From positions 24,540,209-24,604,208 of the forward strand of contig CM070874.1 in assembly GCA_036365515.1 (NCBI GenBank): a stretch of 64,000 nt of DNA, read 5' to 3'. This document shows, piece by piece, positions 1 to 9,708 of this stretch; the first letter of the stretch is position 1; each line of letters starts with the position of its first letter. Below the pieces are notes generated by a model. That model was not told where the DNA came from and made no database searches. It saw nothing but the letters and a program-made list of their open reading frames with translations. Origin of the DNA: Torymus aiolomorphi (taxonomy: Eukaryota > Arthropoda > Insecta > Hymenoptera > Torymidae). The translations under genes were made by a program, and so were the position numbers.

Positions 1-180
1 TGTGTGTGCGTCCGTGTGCGTGCTGGTGTCGGTGTGCGCGCGCGTGTATATGCCCGTGTGCCTGTGCATGCGCGTGTATGCGGGTGTGCATGCGCGTGGC
101 TATTCTATCCAGAATATGCTTGCGCGCGCATGCACACACATACGTGCACCGCTTTTATCCCCACCCCTCGCTATGCGTCG
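1..180. repeat. GT/GCGTG-rich low-complexity tract
   Basis: Alternating purine-pyrimidine sequence (TGTGTGCG, GCGCGTGT, CATGCGCGTG) with drifting period. Apparent reading frames in all phases are by-products of the repeat. It runs off the left edge. The ~150 bases after it show nothing recognisable. Confidence 0.8.
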
Positions 181-332
181 TCGGACTTCTTGACCTTGAC
201 CCCAGCTGGCGCCTGCTGTCAAGGTCAGGTTTGTTGTGACGGCCCATAGCGAGGGGTATACTACTGATAGCATTAAAAATAGCTTCGTCTTATATACTTA
301 TGGCACGCGTTGTAATATGAAAGAGCATTGAC

Positions 333-1297
333 ATAATGAGTTAGTAAATTGAAAATATTGGACATCCAACAAATTCTATTGGATATGCTAGTTTATTCCA
401 GCCTAAAACCAGGCAATATAGTTTGTGTAATGTCCAATTTTTTCAATTTCCTTAATCATACTTCTACGAACCATTCAAAAGACACCGTACAAATTATGAA
501 AAATTTTATAAACTCTAATTAAATTTTCTTACTGTAATTTACATTTTTAATCTAATTTACATAATGTACATTTTTCCATCAATCATTCACAATTAAAATA
601 TGTTAAGTTGAAATTCACCTCAATAAGATACTGGGCCATGTAAGAAAATTTTGATAGTCTACATGTTCTTCACTAAACATAAGTTTGGCATTGAAGGGAC
701 AGCAGCGATAGTATTGGATCTACAGTTATATGAAATGTCAGTATACTTCCGTACTACTAACAATAACTTGTAGTATTATATGCGGAATACTTGCAAAGTA
801 TAACTGTAACTTGAAAAAACATATAGAATGACTACAGTCGAAGACATGCACACTGATATTCAATTTTTGTTGTTGTTATGTCTTGGGTAGCAGTATGAAA
901 AAATACTGACATTTCATATAACTTTAAATCCGATACTATTGCTGCTGTCCCTTCAATGCCAGACTTATGTTTAACAAAGAACCTGTAAACCAGTACTATA
1001 TATCAAAATTTGCTTACTTGTCCGAGTATCTTATTGAGGTGAATTTAAACTTAACATATTTTAATTGTGAATGATTGATGGAAAAATGTTTAGTTATAAT
1101 AAGAAAATTTAATTAGAGTTTATAAAATTTTTCATAATTTGTACGGTGTGTTTTGAATAGTTTGTAGAATATGATTAAGGAAATTGTAAAATAGGACATT
1201 AGACGAACTATATTACCTGGTGTTAGGGTGGAATAAACTAGCGTATCCAATACAGTTCGTGGAATGTCCAATTTTTTTCAATTTCCTAACTCATTAT
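333..1297. repeat. 965-bp near-palindromic foldback/MITE-like element
   Basis: The stretch from ATAATGAGTTAG (333) reads outward-in as the reverse complement of the stretch ending CTAACTCATTAT (1297). The two arms run about 333-760 and 885-1297 and match with scattered substitutions and small indels, including the paired segments around TTGGACAT, TAGTTTATTCCA and GAAGGGACAGCAGC. A loop of ~120 bp (about 760-885) is unpaired. No coding potential is visible. It resembles a non-autonomous foldback or MITE; no clear target duplication is seen at the ends. Confidence 0.85.
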
Positions 1298-1355
1298 AAG
1301 ATTTAATATCAGTTTATTTGGTAAAAGAAATATAACGCATTTAAAATTATTACCT

Positions 1356-3310
1356 CCCTGGTAGAAAATTAACCATCTTTTCTGACCGGGTCACTAACTA
1401 TTGACCAGACATTTAACCATAAGTTAGTCCATAATTTACCAGATATCTGGTCAGAATCTGGTGAACAACGATTGATAGATGCGGTTCATAACCTCTAAAT
1501 ACATTAATTTAGAAAAAGGTTGATCTCCCATATACCGACTTAACCTCTTTTTATACATGTTTATTAATATATTTTATGTAATGTATCATTTACATAAATG
1601 TAACATAAAATAAAATAGATGAAATAATGACTAATATAACAACTATTACATTTAACTAAAAAAATTTATTTTACGAATATAAAATATAAAATGTGTGATA
1701 TACTATCACAAATAGAATCATATGCTTATACGAAGTGTTTTTTATTTTTATTTTAATGTAAACAGGGAGGTGTATTGGAGAAAAAATTCATAATATCTAA
1801 ATTTTTTTTTCACTGTTACGAGTCAGATGTAAATATAATATATATTATTTAAAATTGTCAGCTTGATACTATTATAAAAAACTTTGTATTGATTCATAAA
1901 TAGTGTATTTAAGAATCTATACAAATTAATACACTATTTAAGAATCAATACAAATAGTCTTAATCTTAAATAGTGAATTACATATTAACCTAACTCAGTA
2001 ATGCAAATAAGTTGAAGGAATATAAAAGCTTTGAATTTTACATCAAATGTCCCCTGTATGAACGAAGAAAATATAATTAGAATTATCATTTTATGCGTAG
2101 ATAAACCATTTTCAATATTTTGACTTTCGTGCATAACCAACCGAGTAAAGGATTTTTATGAGACGAAGATTATAATCTTTGTATTTTGGTCATAGTTATG
2201 ATTTTAAAAGTTTCAAATATGAAAATTTCCTAAATTTAATTTTGCTTATACCTGTTATGATTTTTACCATTTAAAAATGACTTATTGAAGTAATTTATTG
2301 AAGTACAACTCCTCGAACCAGAACTATTATTACAATACAAGGAACGCAAGCTTTGTCTCAAAAATCCATTATCGGGTTGCTCGGAAAAGATATTTACTTC
2401 AATAAATCATTTTTAAATGGTAGAAATCATAACAGATATCAGAAAACTTAAATTTAGGAAATTTTCATAGTTGAAACTTTTCAAATCATAACTATGACCA
2501 AAATACAAAGAATATGATCTTTGTCGCATACAAATCCTTTTCCCGGTTGGTTATATACGAACGTCAAAATATTGAAAAGGCTTTACCTATGAATAACATG
2601 GGTTTCGAAACTTCTAGCTTAGCTTACATTATGAGAGTTACTGTCTTTCGAAGAGTTGCACTTCAATAAATTACTTCAATATAAGTCATTTTTAAATGGT
2701 AAAAATCATAACAGATGTAAAAAACGTTGAAATAAGGAAATTTTCATATTTGCAACTTTTCAAATCATAAATATGACCAAAATATGAATGACTTTATCTC
2801 ATGAAAATCCATCATCCGATTAGTATTATATACCAAAGACAAAATATTGAAAATATTTTACCGATGCATAAAATGGGTTTAGGAATTTGTAGCTTAGCTT
2901 ACATTGTCAGAAGTAATGTCTTTATGATATATTACTTGAAAATAATTCTAATTATATTTTTATTTTCACAATGAAAATTTTATGATACATTGAAAATCAT
3001 TGTAACTATATTTGTTTCATTACTGCTCCGCTTTGATGTAAAATGGAGTACAAACGAAAAAATCTATTTACTAAAAACTGACAGATTCATTATGCCTGTT
3101 GCATTCAGATGAGTGTTGCAGTGAGCATCATTATGTATATAGAGCATAACCTAAAATATAATGATTTTATTTCACCAGAAATTCGTCAGTTTCTGACCAG
3201 AAACTGTCGCCAGCACGCAAGGTTTCTGCCCAGAATTTTCACCAAAAGTTGACCAATTACCAGAAAATTAAACATATTCTGGTCAACTTATGGTTAATTT
3301 TCTACCAGGG
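1356..3310. mobile_element. 1.95-kb non-autonomous DNA element with 21-bp perfect TIRs
   Basis: CCCTGGTAGAAAATTAACCA begins the left end at 1356 and its exact reverse complement closes the right end at 3310; the match covers 21 bp. Sub-terminal sequence on both sides is crowded with CTGGTCA/TGACCAG and AACCATAAGTT motifs, which could be transposase binding sites. No transposase-like reading frame lies between the ends, so the element would depend on an enzyme in trans. No convincing target duplication is seen. The superfamily cannot be assigned from sequence inspection. Confidence 0.75.
2045..2890. repeat. Three-copy internal repeat, one copy inverted
   Basis: A ~230-bp unit marked by TTTTTAAATGGTAGAAATCA, GGAAATTTTCATA, ATAACTATGACCAAAATA and CAAAATATTGAAAA occurs at about 2400-2600 and 2665-2880 in direct orientation, and at about 2090-2330 as the reverse complement. 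It makes the centre of the surrounding TIR element capable of folding back. Confidence 0.7.
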
Positions 3311-3358
3311 CTATTCACAATATTTATAAAATAACTTCACATATATTAGAGAGTATTG

Positions 3359-3800
3359 ACATGTGCAGGTCTTTATGTGTATGTGCGTGGTGGGGACCTG
3401 GGGTACGCAAACCCTATTCCACAGTCGTCTCCGGCGCCTATCAAGGTAGTTACTATTGAGTACTCGAGGGCGCGCTCGATGCTGGCCGCGCGTGTTTTTG
3501 ATATCACGGGTCGGCGTCGAGTAGCGCGAGCCCGAGACTCGTTAAACATCGTACCGTTTTTCTCTTTTCTGCCGTTTTTTGTCTTCGAAAAAATTGTAAG
3601 TACCGTAACTATATGTAAATACAATACCAGTATAAATAATGTTTTCTCTACAAATATTTCATTAAACTATTACTTTTATAAACACTGTTAAATTGCTAAA
3701 TAATTTATTCTAATATTTCAGTTAAGCACATTTTAGATGCTGGAAGAAATCATGTGACTGATCATGGTTTAAATACATATGTTAATCATAGATAAAAGTT
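3359..3800 (+). other. GC-richer segment with intron-like signals
   Basis: About 240 bp (3359-3595) is clearly GC-richer than the flanks. It ends in a good splice donor (GTAAGT at 3596) and is followed by a pyrimidine-rich acceptor ending TATTTCAG at 3721, implying a 126-nt intron. The frame open across the first part stops soon after the acceptor, so if this is transcribed it is more likely non-coding or a 5' exon. No homology is recognised. The following AT-rich stretch to 4062 holds only a short palindrome around 3905-3930 (ATCACCTGATAATCAGGTGA). Confidence 0.25.
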
Positions 3801-4062
3801 TAAAAATTTAATTAATTGCTTTGAATGCGAGAAAAACTCGATTTTTCATAGCAAAATGTAAAAACCATATTATTTAAGAGATAATATCAACATGATTTTT
3901 AGGTGCTAATCACCTGATAATCAGGTGACGTTCTGGCATGATGTCCAGCTGAAATCAGCTAAATTTTTTCAGTATAAACTATAACTTTTGAAAGTAATTT
4001 GTTCTTATTAAAAAGTAATTTTTATACATATTTTTGGTGTATATTTTTTATATAAAAATTTT

Positions 4063-4180
4063 CCGATTAATCGCGCGGTTAATCTCGCGATTACTCGCGC
4101 GATTTATCGCGTCATGATTTGATCGATAACATGACGCGATTATAGACGCGAGTAATCGCGCGATTAGTCACGCGATTTTC
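4063..4180. repeat. GCGCGATTA-rich hairpin
   Basis: Two arms (4063-4116 and 4130-4180) made of alternations of ATCGCG, TCGCGCGATT and ACTCGCG are imperfect reverse complements around a 13-bp loop; CGCGTCATG pairs with CATGACGCG at the loop base. CpG content is far above that of the surrounding AT-rich DNA. It may be the centre of a decayed MITE. Confidence 0.7.
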
Positions 4181-4189
4181 TTCAGTAGG

Positions 4190-4325
4190 GTAGGCACTTA
4201 TGGGTTGAGTTATTACTCTATCACCTAGATGGCGGGTTGAGTACCACTTTTGACCATATGAGTCACTGCGAGGGGCTTGTGTCAGTAAACAGAATTCCTT
4301 ATGTTTGTGATAATAAGTCATGATT

Positions 4326-4328
<3 letters not shown>
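4190..4328. repeat. Dispersed repeat R, copy 1
   Basis: About 140 bp starting TAGGCACTTATGG and containing CTATCACCTAGATGGCGGGT and CTGCGAGGGGCTTGTGTC. It recurs almost unchanged at 26203-26342 in the same orientation, and in both places leads directly into a TA/CA microsatellite. Copy 1 is a shared unit of unknown type, perhaps the end of a retroposon with a microsatellite tail. Confidence 0.8.

Positions 4329-4410
<82 letters not shown>
4329..4410. repeat. (TA)n microsatellite
   Basis: Uninterrupted TA dinucleotides, ~80 bp, bordering the module at 4411-4632. Confidence 0.95.
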
Positions 4411-4411
<1 letters not shown>

Positions 4412-4632
4412 CTAGTAAGTTTGAGGAGCTCAACCCCGGTCGGTCAGAGTGGCTAAAGAAATAATAACCCTCAGGTTACCGACTCTAGACAAATAGACTC
4501 TAGAAAACCCCTCAAACTTCCGCTCGGATGCTGAATATATAGATTGGAAGTTTGAGGAGGCTCCTCAAACTTCCCATAACCCTCAAACTTCCAAGCGGGT
4601 GCTGAATATAATCCTCAAACTTCCAGAATTTC
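4411..4632 (+). mobile_element. TA-embedded stem module A
   Basis: The module lies between two (TA)n arrays. It carries the shared core GGCTAAAGAAATAAT (4451-4465) followed by ACCCTCAGGTTA. An inner pair AGAGT (4446-4450) / ACTCT and an outer pair AAGTTTGAGG (~4418) / CCTCAAACTT flank the core. The right-hand arm sequence CCTCAAACTTCC is then repeated about four times, and GGAAGTTTGAGGAGG occurs once in inverse orientation. Other modules at 19 kb and 52-54 kb keep the core but use different arm sequences. No protein coding is seen. The mechanism of spread is unknown. Confidence 0.7.
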
Positions 4633-4633
4633 A

Positions 4634-4686
<53 letters not shown>
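4633..4686. repeat. (TA)n microsatellite
   Basis: TA dinucleotide array between module A and the arm-repeat fragment that follows. Confidence 0.95.
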
Positions 4687-4688
<2 letters not shown>

Positions 4689-4823
4689 AACGTGACTTAT
4701 GCAGACACTTTCTGAACTGGTGCGAGACTTATGCTGACTTTGCGGTACTTATGCGGACGTCCGCATAATTTTTACGTGTTAATTTTACATAAATATTAAC
4801 ACGCGATGTCAACATAAGTCCTG

Positions 4824-4829
<6 letters not shown>
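4687..4829. repeat. Core-less arm-repeat fragment in (TA)n
   Basis: It is flanked on both sides by (TA)n. It contains three direct copies of a GACTTATGC-GAC type unit (around 4694, 4724, 4748) and inverted counterparts (GTCCGCATAA at ~4759 and CAACATAAGTC at ~4811). The reiterated-arm layout is that of module A, but the CTAAAGAAATAAT core is absent. It may be a truncated or recombined module. Confidence 0.55.

Positions 4830-4880
<51 letters not shown>
4830..4880. repeat. (TA)n microsatellite
   Basis: TA dinucleotide array inside or next to the remnant 3' LTR of the minus-strand gypsy element. Confidence 0.95.
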
Positions 4881-4881
<1 letters not shown>

Positions 4882-4956
4882 ATATATATATACACGTATA
4901 TACATACTTAATGTAAGGCGTTTATGACCGTTACATTTGTCCCCCCCTCTTAAAAG
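4881..4956 (-). other. Probable 3' LTR start and polypurine tract (gypsy 1)
   Basis: Read on the minus strand, a purine run AAGAGGGGGGGACAAA (about 4936-4952) is followed at once by TGTAACGG, a typical LTR start, whose complement ends at 4935. The position, just 3' of the pol remnant, is where a polypurine tract and 3' LTR belong. The rest of the LTR is obscured by TA arrays, so its far end cannot be placed. Confidence 0.45.
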
Positions 4957-5069
4957 AATTCTGTTTACCCTTAGATGCATGCGGTGCTATAAAAAAAGGA
5001 AAGAAAAAGGATCATAATCTTGAGAGTAAAAGGGAAAAATGTATCTCTTTATCAGATATAGAAGAACGA

Positions 5070-6222
5070 ACAATAAAACACCATAAAAAGTTTCGCTGCC
5101 CGGCTGCCCTTCTTTGGGGACCATTCCGCCACCCTGGTCCTTGCCACCAGGCCATGCTCGCATATTTTCCCTTGAGCGAGGGCCCTCAGCTTGTCATCCA
5201 TCTCCCAGTCCATCATCCTTTGCTCGTGTGCTTCCATTTGTTCCTGGATCTGGTTGATCTGCTGCCCCACCTTTTACCTGACTCGGTGTCTCTAGGCTTT
5301 GGTGGAGATACTTAAAATAAGGCGTGAGATTAGTGCAGTGGAAAACCCTAGGTTGTTTATGCGAGATAGAATCCGCGAGGGTAAGGATACTTAGCTCCTC
5401 CTTATCAATGAGATGATAGGGCCCTTTACAGAGTTCAGATTCTCTGAGCAAGTTCTCTGGTGCACAAGGTAAATTACACGCTTTCACCAGGACCAGATCT
5501 CCCACGTTACACCGTGTTCCGCGTGATAGAACGTTTTCTTTATTCGTACGAGCCTCCCTTTTCCTTCGAATTCTTTGCTGTGCTAATGTGCTTTTGATAC
5601 CTAACGGAATTTTTCTTCTGCTTAAAGGTGCTGGCCATTTTTTACGCAAATGTGGGGATTTGACCCCCAATCTTAACCGAGTTGGGGTGAATCGATGTGT
5701 TTCATTTTCCATTGTTAGATTAGAACTGTATATAGAATACGATGGATTCTTAAACAAGATTAATTGATTTTCGAAATCAATATATAGTTTTAATTTCTTA
5801 TGCGCGTCTATTCCGAAAATGCGTTCGTGCATCAACGTCGGTATTATTAGGAAATCTAACTCCCCTATCCATGTTCCTAATGTTAACCGTACCCTTAGTT
5901 TTTCCTTGAGTCTGACTGTTTTTTCACCCGTGAAACCCATAGCCTGTACCCCTATAAGCGGAAGAGTGGAACCTAACTTAAAAGTATTTAAATATTTGTT
6001 ATATATGTCCTTTGAAATACACGTGATTTTACTCCCCGTGTCAATCGGAGCTCTAACTTTACAATTTTCAATCATTAGGTCTACCTCTGGACACCCTATT
6101 ATTGTAGTTTTTTCTCCTTTTACGTCGTCTGTGTCTTTGTGCCGTAAAGGGTCTCGTATGTTAGCTAGTATTATATTGACTTCATGGTTTATAGTTGTAT
6201 CAGGCGATTGCTCGTTTTCCAA
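5070..6222 (-). pseudogene. Ty3/gypsy pol remnant: protease fused to integrase C-terminus
   Basis: A continuous 342-codon frame (6222 to 5194) begins with a retroviral-type aspartic protease region: APIDTGSKITCIS carries the catalytic D-T/S-G motif near residue 60. After about residue 170 it passes directly into sequence typical of the end of a gypsy integrase: GDLVLVKA, then KGPYHLIDK and CTNLTPYFK. Reverse transcriptase, RNase H and the integrase catalytic core are all missing, so ~2.5 kb of pol has been deleted while the frame stayed open. The last part overlaps another frame (to ~5070) rich in Q/E/M that looks like the natural coiled-coil tail, implying a frameshift near 5270. It lies downstream of a gag remnant on the same strand. 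It cannot encode an active element. Confidence 0.8.
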
Positions 6223-6307
6223 CTCAGGTGGGTTACTTACAATATCCGAGGCTCCTGATACAACTACTCCCCGTTTCCCGACTCGTTAGTGTTAATGTCA
6301 ATTTGAT

Positions 6308-7599
6308 TTAACGTCGGGGGGTTATGTCCCTGCCATGTGTTTGTTCCACTTCCTCTGTTTTTTGTTGATTATTGCGTGTATCATTTTGTCGATATGGTTG
6401 GTTCGATTTCCGCCAATTTCCATTAATATTTCTGTTCTGTGTTTGTCCGTTTAGGTGTTTTTGATGTGGGGGGGAGGTCTGATTGTAATTAATGTCGCTC
6501 TTATTGTTACTATATGGATGTGATGTTGACGTTCGTGGATCACCTGGCCTAAAAGTACTGTCAGTTGAGGAATTTCTCTGTCCTTGGTATCGAGGTAATG
6601 ATTGAATATTTGGTAAACTGTTCGTACCCTGCCATGCTCGGGATGAGTTTAAATTTCCGATCTGAGCCGATGTATCTAGCAATTCAATTAGACCGTCGAT
6701 TGTCCGTATGCCCCTCGTTAATACCGCGGCCTGTATGTGTTCATCGAAGTGTCTCGAAAATCGGCCTACGATCGAACTAACACTCGGTACATCATCTAAC
6801 ATGCGGACATCGTTGTACATATTCAAAACGTATTCACTTCGCGTCATCACCAGATCTCCACGGTAGTAACCAAACTCTAACTCCCTTCAAACGCGAGATT
6901 GCTAAGTACTATTCCAATACCGACCCAGAAAATGAGTTTTAAATTGCTCAACATCATTTACTAATGGTTCTCCGTATTCTCACCATTCTAAAGCCTGCCC
7001 TTGTAAGGCTTGACCAATCACGTATTTAAAATTATGGTTGTTTGCATTGATAACTTTAAGATAATTACTAAATGATTTTATGAAACGTGTTGGCTTGTCT
7101 CCAATTCCCGCCTTAAATACCGGCATTTCGTACTTAATTTGTGAGGTTATGAGGACTCCCTGCATCGGTCCGGTCTTAACGATATTCTCAATCTCGTATT
7201 TATTTTCATTTATTTTTTGTTGAAGGCCTTGATGCTGTTCCTCGAGCCCTGCGATTCTGTCCTTGCTTGTCCGACATGTATTAGCAATGTGTCCTACTAC
7301 CCCTTTATTTACACTAACTTGTCGTGTTATCTCCGTCATGTCGTCCACCAAAGTCAGTAACGTTTCTTTATTTTGTCGTATGTCTTCGTCATGTTTACGT
7401 ACCTCCGGACGCATCGCACTAAACTGTGTACACAATGTATCCACTGTGTGTAATCGTTTTTCGTGTACGCCAAGTCGAAGTGTGTTTGAGTGTAGTTCGT
7501 GGCGTAATTCATTGAATTTTTTGCGAAAAGTATCTTAAAGTCGTCTCCGTCATCTTCGTCGCGTCCTCTGTCATTTTGAGACGTCTCTCCATCGCTCAC
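6308..7599 (-). pseudogene. Ty3/gypsy gag remnant (gypsy 1)
   Basis: Three frames in series on the minus strand: 7599-7354 (N-terminal acidic segment), 7444-6980 (helical, coiled-coil-like with heptads such as ITRQVSVNKGVVGHI and LEEQHQGLQQKINENK, then a capsid-like FIKSFSNYL segment) and 6850-6308 (continuing capsid, then a Q/N/S-rich basic tail). The pieces are in shifted frames, with further stops between 6850 and 6980. No CCHC zinc knuckle is recognised. The order gag then protease on the minus strand identifies it as the gag of the same decayed element. Confidence 0.65.
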
Positions 7600-7880
7600 T
7601 GATAAATCTATATACTATAACGGTGTACTTACGATTTATCCATGGTACAGCGTCATGAAGTATTCTCGCCAACAATGATGAATATCAATATTAAATTAAC
7701 CATGCAAATATATGAGTTCGTATTTTCAATGAGTAATAAACGCAAGGAGATGGACAAGTAAAGGTCTTTAAATCATCAATCACTGCAAGTAACAGTAAAA
7801 CTTGGACATTTATTGACATGAAAATAAAAACAGAATATCAAAATCCGCGAGGTATTGTTAATAGTAATGTTGAGCGCCAG
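7600..7880 (-). other. Leader and probable primer-binding site (gypsy 1)
   Basis: About 270 bp of non-coding leader lies upstream of gag on the minus strand. It ends at TGGCGCT (complement of 7873-7879), the start typical of gypsy primer-binding sites; the two other gypsy-like elements at 44.19 and 48.57 kb share the same seven bases. The 5' LTR should start just above 7880, but its far end is not resolved. TGTAACACCC, complement ending near 8003, is one weak candidate. Confidence 0.4.
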
Positions 7881-8003
7881 CTGGGTCGTTCCCAGCGATC
7901 TAACTAATCCTAAGTTTCGATATGTACGCAACGCGATGCGATGACTAACCGGTTTCGGTAGGGCGGGACGCAAATTCAAGCGCGAGCACGCGAGGGTGTT
8001 ACA

Positions 8004-8480
8004 AAAGTTTCGGCACGTTTCGATAGTATGCGGACGACATGAGAAAACTATGATTTTACCCGGCTCTAGGTGACAACTAGAGTCGGTGCGCGCGACGCGA
8101 GAGAGAGCCTAGCGGATGACGCGGCTTGCACTTACCAGCACAGCGCTGGGGCTACGGAGTGTCCTCGCAACTGACACTTCGGTGGCGACAGCGGCTAGGC
8201 AGTGACGACCAGACGCAGAGTTTCGGTAGCGACGGCGGCTTGGCAGTGATGACTAGATGCAGAGTTTCGGCAGCGGCGGCAGCTCGGCAGTGACGACTAA
8301 ATGCGGAGTTTCGACGGCGGCGGCAGCTCGGCTGTGATGGCGTGGCACAGATGTGCACGTTGAGGATCGGCTGAGTGGCTCCGGGCGGCTGTGTAGCGCC
8401 CACCCGTCGTCTCGTCGGAAACGTTCCCTGGGACGACGACACCTCACTCGCGTAGTACTAATCGGCTAAAGCAGCACAGG
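8004..8480. other. GC-rich spacer
   Basis: GC-rich DNA holding the 44-bp tandem array at 8180-8345. Open frames on the minus strand here are alternative readings of the repeat and are not recognised as protein. Confidence 0.5.
8180..8345. repeat. 44-bp tandem repeat, ~3.8 copies
   Basis: Units start at 8180, 8224, 8268 and 8312, each opening CGG(T/C)(G/A)GCG and closing with (C/G)(A/G)GAGTTT after GGCAGTGA(C/T)GAC. Copies differ by a few substitutions. The fourth is truncated after ~34 bp. Confidence 0.85.
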
Positions 8481-9540
8481 GTGCTTAATCAAAAACTACG
8501 CGCGCGTGCTGCGGTCCACAATGGAGTGGGCGAGCGCGCACGCCGACGGACGAACGAGCCCCGTAGTCCCAGCATGCGAGCGCCACCACTCGTTCTTCTT
8601 CATGTACTAGACTCTCTCTCTCTCTCTCACTCTCCCATGATACAAGCGACGGCGACGCGTAGCCTTTGTTAACGTGCGCGCGTCCCCCGGTGTTCTGCAC
8701 GACAACAACAACAGCACGGTTTCGTGGCAAAGATACTGGTGCATCGATGGAGAGGAGGCAGCTGAAGCCTTCACCTGATGTGCGAGTCTTCCAATGGCTG
8801 TGCTCTCCACCTCTGCAGCCACATGGTTTATCGCCGGCAGAGGTTATGTTCTTCTGCTCTACTTGGTGAAGAGTGTAAGTGAATCTAGGTAGGATCAGTA
8901 CCTTATACTCATATCTTCTTGTTCTATTACTCATTTTCAATCTTGTTTTCTTGCAGGCCACAAGTAGACGAATAGCTGGTGCTGAGCCACATAAGCACTC
9001 TCTACAGGTGCAGCTGTTCACTTGCAGGTGTGCTTCTACGGTGCAGCATTGCTGCTCCCTAGTATGACAGCATCTATTTCCATCGTGGCAAGCGATACAA
9101 GGTACGTTCCATTCCTCTAGCACTTGTTGTATGCGAATATTATATTATCTTGATTTATTCGCAGGTGTGTATGAAGTATGAGACCATGATCATGGTCGAC
9201 TCGAGGCTAGTTTCGCTCCTGCACCACATGTTCTTGAACTCCAACGGATTTCCTATACTAAGTCTTCTCCATACTAAATCTCTGGTTTCGATAATGTATA
9301 TTTTCTTATTAACTAATGGTGTTTTTTCTGTTGCAGGTTACATTAAGGCTGCCACCTCCATAAGCCAGAGAGAGATCAAGAGGAGAGTGAGCCCAGCACA
9401 ATCGCATCGCAGCAGCATCAGTCAATATAAGGGATGGCAGGAGCTACGTCTTCTTCATCAGGGGCAGGGCATGGTTGCAGCACGAGGAGCTCGCAATACT
9501 CCTCCACAAGAGTGCTGTCTTCGCTTTTAGTTTATGTTAC
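8481..9540 (+). other. Putative spliced transcript, no clear coding
   Basis: The plus strand shows several strong splice-like signals in register: donor GTAAGT at 8875 with acceptor TTTTCTTGCAG ending at 8956; donor GTACGT at 9102 with acceptor TTATTCGCAG ending at 9164 (a 63-nt intron, short but usual for insects); and acceptor TTTTTTCTGTTGCAG ending at 9336. Putative exons are ...-8874, 8957-9101, 9165-~9285 and 9337 onward. No frame runs through the joined exons with a recognisable domain, so a long non-coding RNA, an untranslated 5' region or part of an LTR transcript are all possible. A short CT run lies at 8611-8630. Confidence 0.35.
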
Positions 9541-9708
9541 AGGTAACAGTGTTAATTAGGGTGTCGTGCGGGTTGCTTGGGCCCTCTTCTGCCAAGCATT
9601 CCTTTTCTAAAATTAGGTTTTTCTGTTCTGGAAATTTAGCCAGAAAAGAACCCTTACAGCAACCGCTGGGGTTTTTTCCCTATCTAGATTGCTAATTGTA
9701 ATGCTCCA
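9541..9708. other. Spacer with small hairpins
   Basis: Contains short self-complementary stretches (GCTTGGGCCCTCTTCTGCCAAGC; TTCTGGAAATTTAGCCAGAA). Nothing else is recognised. Confidence 0.3.

Noticed and set aside
5819..6289. 156-codon plus-strand frame
   Set aside because: Antisense shadow of the gypsy 1 protease frame.
8485..9123. 212-codon minus-strand frame, Cys-rich at its start
   Set aside because: Antisense to the splice-signal series and passes through its intron sequences; no recognised domain or codon pattern; long by chance in GC-rich DNA.
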